From Zygaena filipendulae (taxonomy: Eukaryota; Arthropoda; Insecta; Lepidoptera; Zygaenidae), in assembly GCA_907165275.2 (NCBI GenBank), contig OU015666.1, positions 1,022,001 to 1,086,000 on the forward strand: a stretch of DNA of 64,000 nt, written 5' to 3'. The first letter of the stretch is position 1. Each line of letters starts with the position of its first letter. The position numbers were made by a program, and so were the translations under genes. Below the pieces are notes generated by a model. That model was not told the origin of the DNA, made no database searches, and saw only the letters and a program-made list of their open reading frames with translations. Positions 43,616 through 55,250 of the stretch are shown here, piece after piece.

Positions 43616-43907
43616 ACCTACTAAAATATATTCCATTAACTTAAGGTTACATTTTTAATTGCATGCTCTGCTCCTGGAGCCTATAGCCTTCCTCGATAAA
43701 TGGACTAGGTACCTAACCAAACAAACTCTTCAGATCCTATCTGTTAGCGTTCGCCATTTTGATACCGTTGGCACTGACAGTGACAGGTGACATAAAACGT
43801 CATGTGACGCGTATTTGGGGTGGAAGCCGTCAACGGTGAGTGAGATCGGCATTATCGTTTGTGGAATTTTATGATACAGTAAATAAAACAGTTGCTTAAT
43901 GTATATA

Positions 43908-44104
43908 TCCTACTAATATTATAAACGCGAAAGTTTGTAAGTATGTATGGATGGATGGATGGATGGATGGATGGATCTTTGTTACTCTTTTACGCAAAAA
44001 CTATTGAATGGATTTAAATGAAACTCTACAATAATATAGCTTATACATCAGATTAACACATAGGGTACTTTTTATCCCGAAATTCCTACGGGAACTCTGA
44101 AATT
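43908..44104 (+). mobile_element. Helitron-like, 3'-truncated, with (GGAT)n
   Basis: A|TCCTACTAATATTATAAACG. A (GGAT)n tract lies at about 43946-43975. It stops after GGAACTCTGAAATTA. Confidence 0.68.
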
Positions 44105-44150
44105 ATAGATAAGTATAGATATAGATAGAAATAGTATAGATTGTAGAAAA

Positions 44151-44365
44151 CTAGCTGATTCCCGCAGTTTTACCCGCATTAATTTCGGAGTTTCCGCAGG
44201 AATTCTGGTATAAAAACTACCTACCCCAGGTCCGTCTCTGCAGTACCTACCCCTGAAAACGTGTATGCAAAATGGTAAGCGGTTCAGTAATAGAAACATT
44301 AAAACATGAAAGCGTGACTAACAAATAAACTCAAACTCATTTATATATATTTATTAGTAAAAGGA
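44151..44365 (-). mobile_element. Helitron-like element
   Basis: A|CTAG to ATTAGTAAAAGGA|T, 215 bp. Confidence 0.68.
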
Positions 44366-44410
44366 TTATTCATACTTGGTTGAAGCCGATCGGGTGCGGC
44401 GTCAGGACAG

Positions 44411-45008
44411 GGCCCTTATTCTCTATGACCAACAACATTCCTTGCACATAACGCGCGTCCTTAAAACACAATAATTATTGGCTACTTGACTAAAGTTTTT
44501 TTTTAGTCTTTCGTGTAGATTAGTAAAAAAAATTGGACTCGTTTTTTTTTCTTTTTTTTTCGCTATCAAAAAATAGCGATACATTGAGTTGAAATTTCGC
44601 GTACGTCACAACCTGGTGCAGTTTGTACGGGGCTCATACCGAATAATGACGTCACGAGTCCTCTACCCTAAACTTGAATGCGCTTTATCTATGTTTATCT
44701 TCATTAATTTTAAAATGCAAAAAATATGTGGCTATTATTTTTTTATTTTCTAACTGACGGACTAATTGGAACTTATGAAAGTTCCAATATAGTTCTAAGT
44801 TCTATAAGTTCTAAAAGCATTTCATACCTTGGATAATACCCAATTCCGACCGCTCCATGTGACAAAATATTATAAATAAATATTCTGTATACCATAACAC
44901 ACGTTGTAAATGTATTTTTTTAAAGTGAAACTTTGACCGCGAACGAAAAAGAATTTTTATGCCGTCTTATCTTAACGCGGCGTGTTATGGTCATAGCGAA
45001 TAAGGGCC
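44411..45008. mobile_element. MITE family F2, copy 4, split by MITE F3
   Basis: The left part ends near 44478 and the right part resumes by about 44911 (TTTTTTTAAAGTGAAACTTT) to GGGCC. Together they form a normal F2 element. Confidence 0.7.
44480..44775 (+). mobile_element. MITE family F3, copy 8, nested
   Basis: GGCTACTTGACTAAAG to TGACGGACTAATT inside F2. One TGACGTCA is intact, the other eroded to CGTACGTCAC. Confidence 0.72.
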
Positions 45009-45315
45009 CCGTAGGTAACTATCATGAAGGCAGATCCTTATCGATGCATGAGCAGTGTTGTTTCGTATTTTGCGTGAGCAAAATTGTCCCTTTGGCGGCA
45101 TTAATATATTAATTCTTTCCTGTAATTGTTTGTCCAGTGACATTAGCATTTTTATAGGTATCGTAAATTAAAAAATTTCATTATACAAGTAAGCAGGTAC
45201 ATCCTAGTTCTGCGCATTAGCACGCCACTACCGACGGCCAGGCATAAAAACAGCATTAAATTATTCCTAATAATTTTATAATCCAATTTAAAGTTTCGTG
45301 ATACACAACTACTAA

Positions 45316-45490
45316 TCCTACTAATATTATAAAAGTGAAAGTGTGGATGTTTGGATGTTTGTTACTCAATCGCGCAAAAACGGCTGAACGGATTTGGATG
45401 AAATTTGGCATGCACATTGTCAGGGGTACAGAGAGGGACACAGGCTACTTTTTATCCCGGAATTCCTGCGGGAACAATGCGGGAGCAAAC
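45316..45490 (+). mobile_element. Helitron-like, 3'-truncated
   Basis: A|TCCTACTAATATTATAAAAG, usual core, lost after GGAATTCCTGCGGGAAC. Confidence 0.68.
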
Positions 45491-45677
45491 AAAAATATGC
45501 AAATGTGAGTTTGTTTGTTTGTTACGCTTTCGCTATTAAACTAGTTACCGATTTCCGTGAACCGATTATAGAACCGATTTTCATGAAATTTCGCGTTCAC
45601 GTTGTCAGGGGCACAGAGAAGGACACCCTTCTCTGTGAACTTGGAATTAACTCGGGTGAAACCGCGAGAAACAGCTA
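45491..45677 (+). mobile_element. Helitron-like with internal hairpin
   Basis: (GTTT)n, AACGTTGTCAGGGG-type block, and GTGAAACCGCGAGAAACAGC near the end. CACAGAGAAGG/CCTTCTCTGTG at 45614-45639 is a perfect 11-bp hairpin. Confidence 0.62.
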
Positions 45678-45807
45678 AAATAACTAAAGCTGCTTACTCA
45701 ACCCCTGATATGTTTCGGACTCTAAAGGAGTCCTTCATTATGTTATTCACTACATTATGGTAATTCACTATGGTAATTTCATGGGTTTCTAATTTTTTTA
45801 TTTACTG

Positions 45808-46178
45808 CTAGCTGTGCCCCGCGGTTTCACCCGCGTGAGTTTCGGAATTGCCGCAGGAATAATTTTTTTCAAAAGTAGCCAAAGTTACTCCTTATAAAAT
45901 CGGCTATCTGCCAGTCCTGTTAAAATTGGTCCAGCAGATTCGGAGATTAGCCGGAACTAACAGACAGAAAAGTTTCAAAAAACGATTTTTTTTATTTTAT
46001 TTATTTATTTATTTAACAATTAATGCACACAGGACAACAAAAAAGGAAAAAAAGTATAAAAGTAATCATGTAGTAGTATGTTAGTACCGTAAGTATATAC
46101 TTTCATATGCATTTAGTGAAAAGCTGTTAACTTAGGATTACAGACAGACACTTAAATTTTATTCATATGTATATAGAT
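45808..46178 (-). mobile_element. Helitron-like element split by a LINE tail
   Basis: CTAG to GTATATAGA|T, matching 13638-13891. The insertion at about 45990-46129 is absent there. Confidence 0.65.
45990..46129 (-). mobile_element. LINE 3' tail
   Basis: The minus strand matches 18560-18656, ending in AAATAAATAAAT. Confidence 0.6.
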
Positions 46179-46651
46179 GCGATCCCCGAGGGTTTCAATC
46201 GTTTTAAGGTCAGAGTTTTCTTGGAAATTCCTGGATTATAAGTAGCATAATGAAATAAATAATTATTTCAAACATTTATTTGTTAAGACAAGATATCCAT
46301 CTGCAAAATTATACACGCTGTATTTTTGTTTGTGAATGTGCTTAACCAGTGCTCTATAATACGTGTTTGCTGTGTATGCCACATTAAACTTTTGATAAAG
46401 TCACGTCTCGACGTCTAGAATCTAGACTTGTTAACTCACACTCCAGCCTTATGAGCAGGACGATACTGGCACAAGCTATTCACGTTAATTGCAACTATTA
46501 TTGCGCGAGACGTGTCGGGGGGCGAGCTTGTGCAATCGGGAGCTTCTATACATACACGGTGTAAGGCTAAACGAGGGATATATTGAAGGAGGGTGTCGGA
46601 TTTTCGTCTTAAATATATTAAAAAAAAATATGACGTAGAAAAAGGTCACCT

Positions 46652-46758
46652 ACCCAGGGATAAGAGGTTCCGGGTTCGATTCCCGGTGGGGGTGGATTTT
46701 GTGTGATGAACACAGGGTTCCATTTTCCAGTCTGGATGGTATATATGGTATATATATA
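46652..46758 (+). mobile_element. SINE-A, 5' part
   Basis: GGTTCCGGGTTCGATTCCCG (B-box) and GATGAACACAGGGTTCCATT. The 3' part is at 47424-47523. Confidence 0.7.
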
Positions 46759-46775
46759 CCAAGCAAACGCATATA

Positions 46776-47219
46776 GGGTAAAACCAGGATACTTGCCCCG
46801 ATCGTAATTACTTTAGTTTCGCAGATGAATCGCGTGCTATTTTATTTATCTATCAAAAGACTTTCCAACTACTATTAAGTGGACAGGGTCTCATGTCTCT
46901 GTGCGATTGCACGGGAACGCAAGGTGAGATCAAAGATTTTTCGGGATAGATGCCTTGTTTCCCGGCGAGTCGTCTATCCTAAATGTAATTTATATGGACT
47001 AGGCAACTATCCCATATATGGGATAGATGTCACAAAAAGTAGAGGTCCGTAGAAATCGCTAATACTCTGGAAATTTCAAAGATAATGTCTTTTACATTTA
47101 ATAAATTTGTAGATAAAGAACCAAAGTACTTGCCAGTTTAAAAAATAAAATATTTTGATTTATGTACTGGGAGATATAAAATGATTTCGAAAAGTGTGGC
47201 AACTATCCGGATTTTACCC
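46776..47219 (+). mobile_element. MITE family F6, copy 2
   Basis: 444 bp, the same ends as copy 1, flanked by TA (46774-46775, 47220-47221). Confidence 0.82.
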
Positions 47220-47221
47220 TA

Positions 47222-47345
47222 CTATATTTAATTAGACATAGACATATACTTTATTTGGCATCAACATCAAAATACCTTAAATATCTTTGATCAAAATACA
47301 AAAAAAATACAAGTAGGTTTGTAAAATTCAGAGATCTTCAGTAGG
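47222..47345 (-). repeat. LINE-tail-like sequence
   Basis: CATATACTTTATTTGGCATC resembles the inverted 3' end at 61857. Weak. Confidence 0.35.
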
Positions 47346-47423
47346 AGTGAATTGTTAAGTATTTGTTGCGATGCCAAACTGGACACCGACTCAGCATATG
47401 CTGTCGCATAGAATGCGTTTAGT

Positions 47424-47495
47424 ATATACGTTTGCTTGGTTTTTTACGACACAAGCGTAGTGTGGGATCAAGTAGATCTGTGTGTTGTGAAGAGG

Positions 47496-47523
<28 letters not shown>
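47424..47523 (+). mobile_element. SINE-A, 3' part with (ATT)n
   Basis: ACGACACAAGC, GTGTGGGATCAAGTAGATCT, GTGTGTTGTGAA and (ATT)n of about 10 units. Confidence 0.68.
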
Positions 47524-47527
<4 letters not shown>

Positions 47528-48089
47528 CTAGATACATGAAATTTGGTATAAAGCTACCTTTTATAACATAGACAAGAACTAAGGAATACTTTTTGGAAAT
47601 TCAACCTCTAAGTGAAAACACGAGACAAAAATTAGTTTGGAAGTGTCATTAGTATCAAAGTTATAGAGTCATTTCTGGGTTATTGGTGATTCAACCCTTA
47701 AAGCTTAGAAGGGTTGAATGAGTCATGTACCTATGTGTATGTCGTGGGCAAATTGTATTATTCATCTTTTTACAAACATTCGATATTTTTATGTCAAATA
47801 AAATAATATTATGACCACGTAAGGTTATCTGTTTGTAAGATAACCTGCGCGAAAATCTATACAAATGTAATAGAGCTAGAGACTAAGGAGTAACTTTTCA
47901 TCTGTACATATGAATAAAGTCATAATGTCTGTTTATAATGTCAAAATAACAGCTTTTACTAAATTCATATGAAAGTACATACCTACGGTTGTAACAAAAA
48001 AGAAATTCTTAAATTTCTCGCCTGTCTGTTGTCGGTTTATTCCGGCTCCAAACTGCATAACAAATTGGAATGCTTCTTATCTCGATCCA

Positions 48090-48151
48090 TCAAATATTTT
48101 CCAAGGGAATTCCGATATTCATGCAGGCGACCCCGCGGGGAACAGCTTGTA
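48090..48151 (+). mobile_element. Helitron-like 3' fragment
   Basis: GGGAATTCCGATATTC, GACCCCGCGGGGAACAGCTTG|T. Confidence 0.5.
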
Positions 48152-48818
48152 TTAACCAAATACAAGGTGAAGGACGCGCGAATATGAAGTAATTAGTTAT
48201 TCATAGAACTAAGATCAAATATGACGTTATGGGCAAATGATAACCTTTACGGAGGCAAAGGGTTCACGAACCCCAGTTTCGGTTTGAAGCTTAAATAAGC
48301 GATAAACCTGCCAACCTGCCACTTTATGTTGAGTTCCTAGAACTAAGATAGGCAAGAGTACTACATTTTACATGTAAAGTCGGTCGCAGAAATATCGAAT
48401 CAATTCTGACCGTCGTTGAATTTTATTGCAATAGTAAAAAACAAGCGTCGAATTGAGAACCTCCTCCCTTTTGGGAAGTCGGTTAATGAAGTTCTACCAG
48501 TGATGAATGCTTACTTATTTTTGATACCGACTGTCCAGTAATAATATTAATAATTATTATCAGTCGAATGTAGAAAACTGGTGCTACCTAAGCTTGCCAT
48601 ACAACTACATATATGTAAATATTACTGGGTGTAAGTTTGGACGAGAGACTTAAAAAAAATATCTCTCTCGCTCAGATTTTGGGGGTAATTTTTTCAACGG
48701 GCATGTTTATTGCCATCTGTGCGTTTGTCTGTCATATCACTTTTATCTGCTTTGATATGCTCTTATAATGCTATTCAATTCCAGCTCAAACTTCCAAAGT
48801 GATACGCAAGAGACAATA
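48152..48818. other. No gene; LINE-tail fragment at 48447-48487
   Basis: GAGAACCTCCTCCCTTTTGG matches the 54.9-55.0 kb tail. Otherwise AT-rich. Confidence 0.45.
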
Positions 48819-49142
48819 GGCTAGTTTCCTGGGTAAAAAAATCAAAATTCTATTTAGTCCGTCAGTTAGAAAATAAAAAAACAATAGACACGTATTTTTT
48901 GCTTTTTCAAATAAATTAAAATACACAGAGATAAAGCGCATTAAAGTTTAGGGTGAGGGGGTCGTGACGTCACTAACCGCTAAAACCGCCATACAAACTG
49001 CCAGAATAGTGACGTCACGCGAAATTTCAACGCAATGTATCGCCGTTATTTTTTGATTACGTAAAAAAAGAAAAAATACGTGTCCAATATTTTTTAATAA
49101 TCTACAAGACGGACTTAAAAATAAAAATTAGTCAACATGCCC
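48819..49142 (-). mobile_element. MITE family F3, copy 9
   Basis: GGCTAGTTTCCT to TTAGTCAACATGCCC, 324 bp, with both TGACGTCA sites intact. Confidence 0.78.
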
Positions 49143-50346
49143 ATTACATTGATTCGCAATTATTATTTTTTTCATTCAATTTTTTTTTTTGAGGTTGAGT
49201 AAAAAATACGACCACAATCAATATGAAATAAAACTCAACTCGGAAAACAATATGTGTAGGTAGGTATGACATTAAATACCAATTTAAACATTCAAAAACC
49301 TCGATTCTAATTAAATTGATTTATAGTTAAATGCCTAACGAAAATTGCTGTTCGCAGCTGCGTCGCGTACACCATGACTCAGATAAAGAATATAAATTGT
49401 AATAAGTACAAATGATAATGCAGATGCGACACTTGTTTCAAATGTTCAATTTTATTACTGTTGCATAATGAAAATTGTCTCTAGAACTTTTTTTATTTTT
49501 TATTTATTCTTTACAACAAAAATAATTGAAGGTTGACATAAAATAGCACAAGAAACCACAGAGGTTTGTGCAATTAGTGCCACTTATCTTATTTATTATA
49601 CTATCGTATATATTATGTAAACAATCTATATGTATAAGACAGCATTTCGATGTGTTCTTTTCTTCTTGATTGTTTGGGATATTTATGTTTCTTTTTGGGT
49701 AATAAAGTCTATGTAAATTTTAATCATTTTTAGGAAACGCATTGAAAAGCCTTCGTCCATTAGGATCCCCTGTTTATATAAAAGGGCACATTTTTCAATT
49801 ACATGCAAATACAAAAAAAAAAAAAAGTTGGTCTACCGAAGCAATAGATTCTACGATCTCTTTGACAGTCCTTATTATTATAACCTTTATTGATTTTTTT
49901 TTTATAATTGCGATATAATAAAAAATTAAATATTTAGCGTGTTTAAAAAGTAATGCATGCACATTTCCGAGGTCATCTGAAATTATACTTTTTCAAAAGA
50001 AGTATAACTTGAAGAATATATATATAAAAAAATAGATATCTAAACCATATCCTTTCTGTTTTATTAGTAGCTTAGTCTGTGAGATGATATATCCCACTTT
50101 GATCGCGCCGACACCTCTCGTATCTTTACCAAGAATGTATCTGACCACAAACTGATAAGTGGTAATAAAACAATATTATATTACTGGGATATCTTATAAT
50201 ATTATTGTATATTAGTTGAATAACCTCGATATTTGCATGTGGTTTTGCCTGGTCTGAATTTGCTCAATAATCTATTTGGTCTTAATGAGAACGAGATGTC
50301 TCTAATAATTTTATTATTGGTAACTTGGGAAAAACACATACTTGAA
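49143..50346. other. No gene; probable LINE tail at 49487-49586
   Basis: On the minus strand CACAAACCTCTGTGGTTTCT leads to TAAAGAATAAATAA. The rest is AT-rich without features. Confidence 0.4.
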
Positions 50347-50795
50347 AACTAGCTATGCTTTTACTCGCGTTAACTGTGGAGTTCCCGCGGGGATTCCAGG
50401 ATAAAAACCAACCTTTGTTCTTATCTGTACCCCTGATAACGTACATATTATGTATAAGCAAAGTTTCATGATGATCGGTTGAGTGATGGTGTAACAAGCA
50501 ACCAACGACGACTGGCTTAGCGCAGTAGGTCACCATGCTTCCCCACTAACCAAAGGTTCTGGGTTCGATGCTCGGTTGGGGTGAACTTTGTGTGATGAAC
50601 ACAGGGTTGCACTTTCCAGACTGGTCGTGTTTATATATCTATACTATTATATATTGTATGAATACGTAGTATATACCACGTTTGTTTGGTTTCCACGACA
50701 CAAGCTTATAGCTTAGTGTGGGATCAAATAGGTCTGTGTGTTGTGAAATTTTATTAGGTATTATTATAAACTCACATTTGCATTTATCTTAGGAT
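50347..50795 (-). mobile_element. Helitron-like element split by SINE-A
   Basis: A|CTAG at 50347, (CAAC)-rich 5' half to about 50502, then AAACTCACATTTGCATTTAT resumes at about 50769. Confidence 0.65.
50505..50768 (+). mobile_element. SINE-A, full-length copy
   Basis: A-box-like TGGCTTAGCGCAGTAGG, B-box GGTTCGATGCTC, body GATGAACACAGGGTTGCACT and a TTATTATTA-type tail. It is nested in a Helitron. Confidence 0.78.
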
Positions 50796-52094
50796 TATAA
50801 AGAACAATATAAGTACGTGTACATAATCTAGGATTCATTAAGTTGTTACGACACGTGTTTAGGTTACGATATTGCGTTCTGATTTATCTCGTCTTCGTCT
50901 ACAGGACTAAAACACTTTTGTTCATATATAAGTATGTTTTGTATATATAAGTACAAATCATAGAACGTATCAGTGGGATGAGTTACCTGATTCAAACATT
51001 GACTAGGTCAACTCATCCTGCGGAATGAGTTCGAGCGGCCTCTGTTGACTAAAGAGCTTAATACAGATATGAGGTTAGAGAACTGATTCTAAAATTTTAA
51101 ACGGAGATTGTATTATAATTTTTTGTGTAAATTATACCCTTAAAAATTTGGATCTAGTGACAAAATTTGTATAAAAATATTATGGTCTAGGACTATAGGA
51201 TTTTGCCTAAGGACATTATACTAATTACCACTGCAGCTATGTATCTATTAGTTAACAAAACGTAATAATGAACATATTGTATTCGATTATAATATGATTA
51301 AAGAGTTTTCTTACTACCAGACAATGCATTCTGCGAACAGCCTGCCTTATTTTCGACAGTATTTTGTGAAAATAATGCATAAATTTTTTTTATACCGAAA
51401 GATCAATAAAAAATCGATCAATGCTCGAATCGATCAGTTTAATAATACGAGGAAACGACCTTAGGAAGTGGCGTGTTAAAAATCAAGGGTGTAAGCGGCG
51501 CGGGCGCAGCGGGCAAAGACTCGGCGGAACAAATATAGTGCGCACGAGTTGAATACTCGCGAATATTTATTATCTGTAAACATTCACGCATACAAACGCT
51601 TGTGTAGCGCGCTAGAGCGTGATCGATACTTTTTTACGATTTTTGAAATGAATCTTCTGAAGAGGATACAGTTTTAAAATTGTACGTCATTAATTGATTC
51701 TGAAAGAAAGATTTAAGTGGACAGGTGTATCTACAAGTACATCTCGAAACAAATTTTTAACCCCCCTTTCAACCTCAATATTGAAAAACTTTTTCAGGTT
51801 ATTTCGTAATTCAATATAGGTGAACCTCAAAATAAAAATATTCACTAACTTTTATGTATAGGTTTCAAGTGGTTGCTGGGGCCTAGTTTTAAGTATTTTA
51901 AATACTTGTGCCAGTAGGTCCCACTGTTCCATATCCGGCTTGCGTCAGCTTGTATTCTTATGGAAGTATTGAATATAATATTATATTTGTATTTTTTGTT
52001 ATTAAGAAATGTTATATTAAGTTTAATACTGTAGGTACTACTTTCGATAATTGTCATTAAAATATTTTGTTGTGATTTTGTCAGTAATAGTATA
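50796..52094. other. No gene; CpG-richer patch at 51490-51630
   Basis: The patch contains GCGGCGCGGGCGCAGCGGGC and TAGCGCGCTAGAGCG. No exon or RNA gene could be tied to it. Confidence 0.4.
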
Positions 52095-52258
52095 GGTAAC
52101 ACGAAGTTACCGTGAGAACGCCGGGATAAAAAGTACCTACTCTATGTCACTCAGGAACACTGTAGCTTCCCACAAAGGACAAAAATATTAAAATCGGTTA
52201 ACTATTTTTAGTTAATCTATTACAAACAAATGAACAAACAAACAGTAGATTCCTTTTA
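52095..52258 (-). mobile_element. Helitron-like fragment
   Basis: GGGATAAAAAGTACC, CTATGTCACTCAGGA and (AAAC)n, the reverse of the 39141-type body. Confidence 0.5.
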
Positions 52259-52329
52259 ACATGATACTTGCATGCTGATCAACGGCAGTATTATTTTATC
52301 GTGTTGTTTTCAAACACGCCAACTATCAA

Positions 52330-52530
52330 GACGGCAGCGTCGCGCTACGATTGCGCCGATGTTGATGTAAACACGGCCGCGTGTGTGTGTGTGCTTGTGT
52401 GCGCTCACGTGTCGACACGCACGTACGCCGCGCTGTGTGCAGCGCGCGCTAATATTCACATCGCAGCATTGAGCCAGGTCATGGCACTCGGCGCGTGCGC
52501 CGATCTGCGAAGTCAATTCTGCTAACGTGT
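52330..52530. promoter_or_regulatory. CpG-rich island, promoter or unknown
   Basis: About 200 bp far richer in G+C and CpG than its surroundings, with a (GT)n stretch and GCGCGC blocks. Both strands carry short open frames of low-complexity composition. No TATA box or splice site pattern stands out. Confidence 0.3.
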
Positions 52531-52676
52531 TTAGCAGCCGCACTTCGAATTCTGCTCCTACAAAAGTCTCCCCCCCCACACATAATACCCATTATAACCA
52601 CAAAAAATTTGCACAAGTGTATCCAAATAAATCCCCCAGGGGATTCAAAGAGATCGTAGTGAATTACAACACTTAA

Positions 52677-52738
52677 TTCACAACACACAGATCTACTCGA
52701 TCCCTCACTAAGCTTGTATCGTGGAAACCAAGCAAAGT
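52677..52738 (-). mobile_element. SINE-A 3' fragment
   Basis: TTCACAACACACAGATCTAC and GTGGAAACCAAGCAAA are inverted SINE-A motifs. Confidence 0.6.
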
Positions 52739-52779
52739 ACATTATTGCACGTATGTATTTAGTAATAAAAATATCAATA

Positions 52780-53092
52780 CTAACTGTCTTCCTCGTTTCA
52801 CCCGTGGTAATTTCGGAAATCCCGCGGGATTCTCAGATAAAAGTACTTACTATCCCTATAAGTATTTTTCTCTGTACCTACACTTGACAACGTGTAGGGA
52901 GTATGCAAAATTTCATGCAGTTTCTTCCGCGTTAGTTTCAAAATTGCCGTGGGAACTCTGGGATAAAAAGTAGCTTATGTTCTACTCTGTACCCCTGACA
53001 ACGCGTAGGTATGCAAAAATTCGTGGTGATCGATTGAGCCGTTTAGCCGTGAAAGCGTAACAAACAAACAAACATACTCACTTTCGCATTTA
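52780..53092 (-). mobile_element. Helitron-like element with two core blocks
   Basis: Reverse 3' end decayed to CTAACTG, then (AAAC)n and TTTCGCATTTAT. The 5' terminus is replaced by the next element. Confidence 0.66.
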
Positions 53093-53275
53093 TCCTACTA
53101 ATATTATGAATGTGAAAGTGGGGATTTTTGGATGTTTGTTACGCAATCACGCAAAAACGGCTGAACGGATTTGGATGAAATTTCGCATGCACGTTGTCAG
53201 GGTGCTGAATATTTATCCAGGAATTCCCGCGGGAACTCCGAAATTACCGCCGGTGAAGCCGCGGCGCACAGCTAG
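53093..53275 (+). mobile_element. Complete Helitron-like element
   Basis: A|TCCTACTAATATTATGAATG to CTAG|T, 183 bp, head-to-head with the previous one. Confidence 0.75.
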
Positions 53276-53654
53276 TAAGGATAAACAGTGAGAGAGAGGC
53301 ATAGTGACCTCAGCGCAAGCTCGGTGGTCAAAACGAGTATACATTTTCGATGTGGGGAGACCGTTGTCGAAGCGGAATTGGAGTGAGGTTGTGTTTTCTC
53401 TAGTGGAATTGAGGTTCTGCTCCTACCTTTTAATAAACTCGTAGGCAAGTGGTAGTTGTTCGGGCGAATGATTCTGGGTGACTACTTTGGTTCGGCGAAT
53501 GTGCTATTGGTATATTTATTGCAAAAAATATAGTTATGAGTAAGTGCTTCGGTTATTTATTTACTCCAGAGAATATTCGAGGTCTGATGTTTAATCCATC
53601 AGAGTTTATTCCGATTTTTAGTTATCTATAGCATATTTTTTCGTTTTACTTTTG

Positions 53655-54130
53655 AAAGAAAAAAACAAAGATTTATTCAAGCAAGAGGAGAAACACAACA
53701 CAAATGAACACATACAGAACAACACAAAATATGAAAACAATTAAATAATAACAAAATCTATCTTCTATCTATACTATAATAAAAGAGTAGAACCCGCGAT
53801 TCTGTACATTGAACATTTTTACCTAAAATTGAGAGGGGTGATAAAATAAGAGTAACCAAGCCCAAAAAAAAAGTTATTAAAATTATTTTCTGTCTGTCTG
53901 TCTGTTCGCGATAATATCCGCATCTACTGAACCAATCGCCATGCGGTTTTCACAGGTAGATTAAGTTTAGCCTGGAGCTACATATAGGCTGTGTTTCATT
54001 GAAATCGGATGAAAAAAAGTTGTTGTATAAAAACCATTCATGGGGGTGAAACCGCGGGGCACAGCTAGTAAATAATAACAAAATAGAGAAAAAACAAAAT
54101 AAAGAATAATGAAATAAAACTAAACAAGAA
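53655..54130 (+). mobile_element. LINE/SINE tail split by a Helitron
   Basis: CAAGCAAGAGGAGAAACACA, GAACACATACAGAACAACAC and, after the Helitron, an A-rich end. Related to 33271-33345 and 32727-32874. Confidence 0.6.
53768..54068 (+). mobile_element. Complete Helitron-like element (TCTATACTAT subtype)
   Basis: A|TCTATACTATAATAAAAGAG to CTAG|T, 301 bp. It is close to 41447-41748. Confidence 0.8.
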
Positions 54131-54667
54131 ACAATATCATATTTTGGCATTTGTGTGGTATGTCTCTTTTTTAACTAATAAAGACATAAAAATTATTTAT
54201 TAATCTTATAAAATATACCTATATAATATTCTTCCTTTAGGTTCCTATGATTTCAATGAGTTACTGTAGCTTATTGGAACCATAGGAAGCAACTTTTCAT
54301 CGATCAGTTCGTCCGTGGAACTCAAATGTCCAAATTTAATGTCACACAAAAACTATTGTTCTTTTACATTCCTCTCGGAAGCCAATTCGGGAAAACTGAG
54401 AGGAAAGAATCAGAATATCAATATATTATTAATCTTTATTCTATAACTGCCTAACGGAAATGTAGTACGTGAAAATAATTAATGGTATTTTTTACAGCGT
54501 ACCTACACCTTCATGAGTATAAAAACGGAAATTCCTTCAAGAGAACAAAACAATTTTCCCGTCATACAATCATAGTTAGGCACGTAGGTATATAACTGGA
54601 AATATTACACGACGTCGCGCAAAAGTAGTAAAACCATTATAACATACATAAAGGGAAACTTATCAGT

Positions 54668-54842
54668 CACCATGCCTACCCGCAAATCGAGGTTCCGGGT
54701 TCGATTCCCGGTGGGGGTGGACTTTTTGTGATGAACACAGGGTTCCACTTTCCAGTCTGGGCGTATATATCTGCTTGGTTTCCACGATACAAGCTTATGG
54801 GATCAAGTATATACAATTATACATATGTGTGTTGTGACTTTA
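54668..54842 (+). mobile_element. SINE-A, shortened
   Basis: B-box GGTTCGATTCCC near 54696, GATGAACACAGGGTTCCACT and GTGTGTTGTGAC. Confidence 0.7.
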
Positions 54843-55035
54843 AAGAATTCGAATCTTCAAGATCCCATCATCAGATCCCGATTTGGTGGCAATGGGACAA
54901 ACTTGGGAGTTTACACTTGCAAACAAAAAAAGAATTTTCCAAATTGGTCCAACCGTCTTCGAGTAATCGATGAACATACCGTTTAGGCGAATGCAGAACC
55001 TCCTCCTTTTTGGAAGTCGGTTAAAAAAAAGTCGG
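54843..55035 (+). mobile_element. LINE-tail-like repeat
   Basis: ATCATCAGATCCCGATTTGG, AATTGGTCCAACCGTCTTCG and GAACCTCCTCCTTTTTGGAA then TCGGTTAAAA. It is inverted at 24062-24260. RTE-type by recollection only. Confidence 0.5.
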
Positions 55036-55250
55036 TTAATAGTCGGTTGCCTGTTCTAGTTAATTCTCTATAGATGTATTTTTATTATTAAGTATTTGAT
55101 TTGAATTTTTTGAATCAGTACAGTAGTTCCAGAAATTGTTCAATCTTACTTATACTATATACGTACTTATGAATGAAAAAACTTACATACTCTTCTATTA
55201 GTAATCATGACTTGTGAAATTTTATCAAAACAATTTTTAAACCGGGCAAT

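Noticed and set aside
52268..52742. Overlapping ORFs on both strands of the CpG-rich island
   Set aside because: Open frames are expected in GC-rich DNA with few stop codons. The products are low-complexity and unrecognised.
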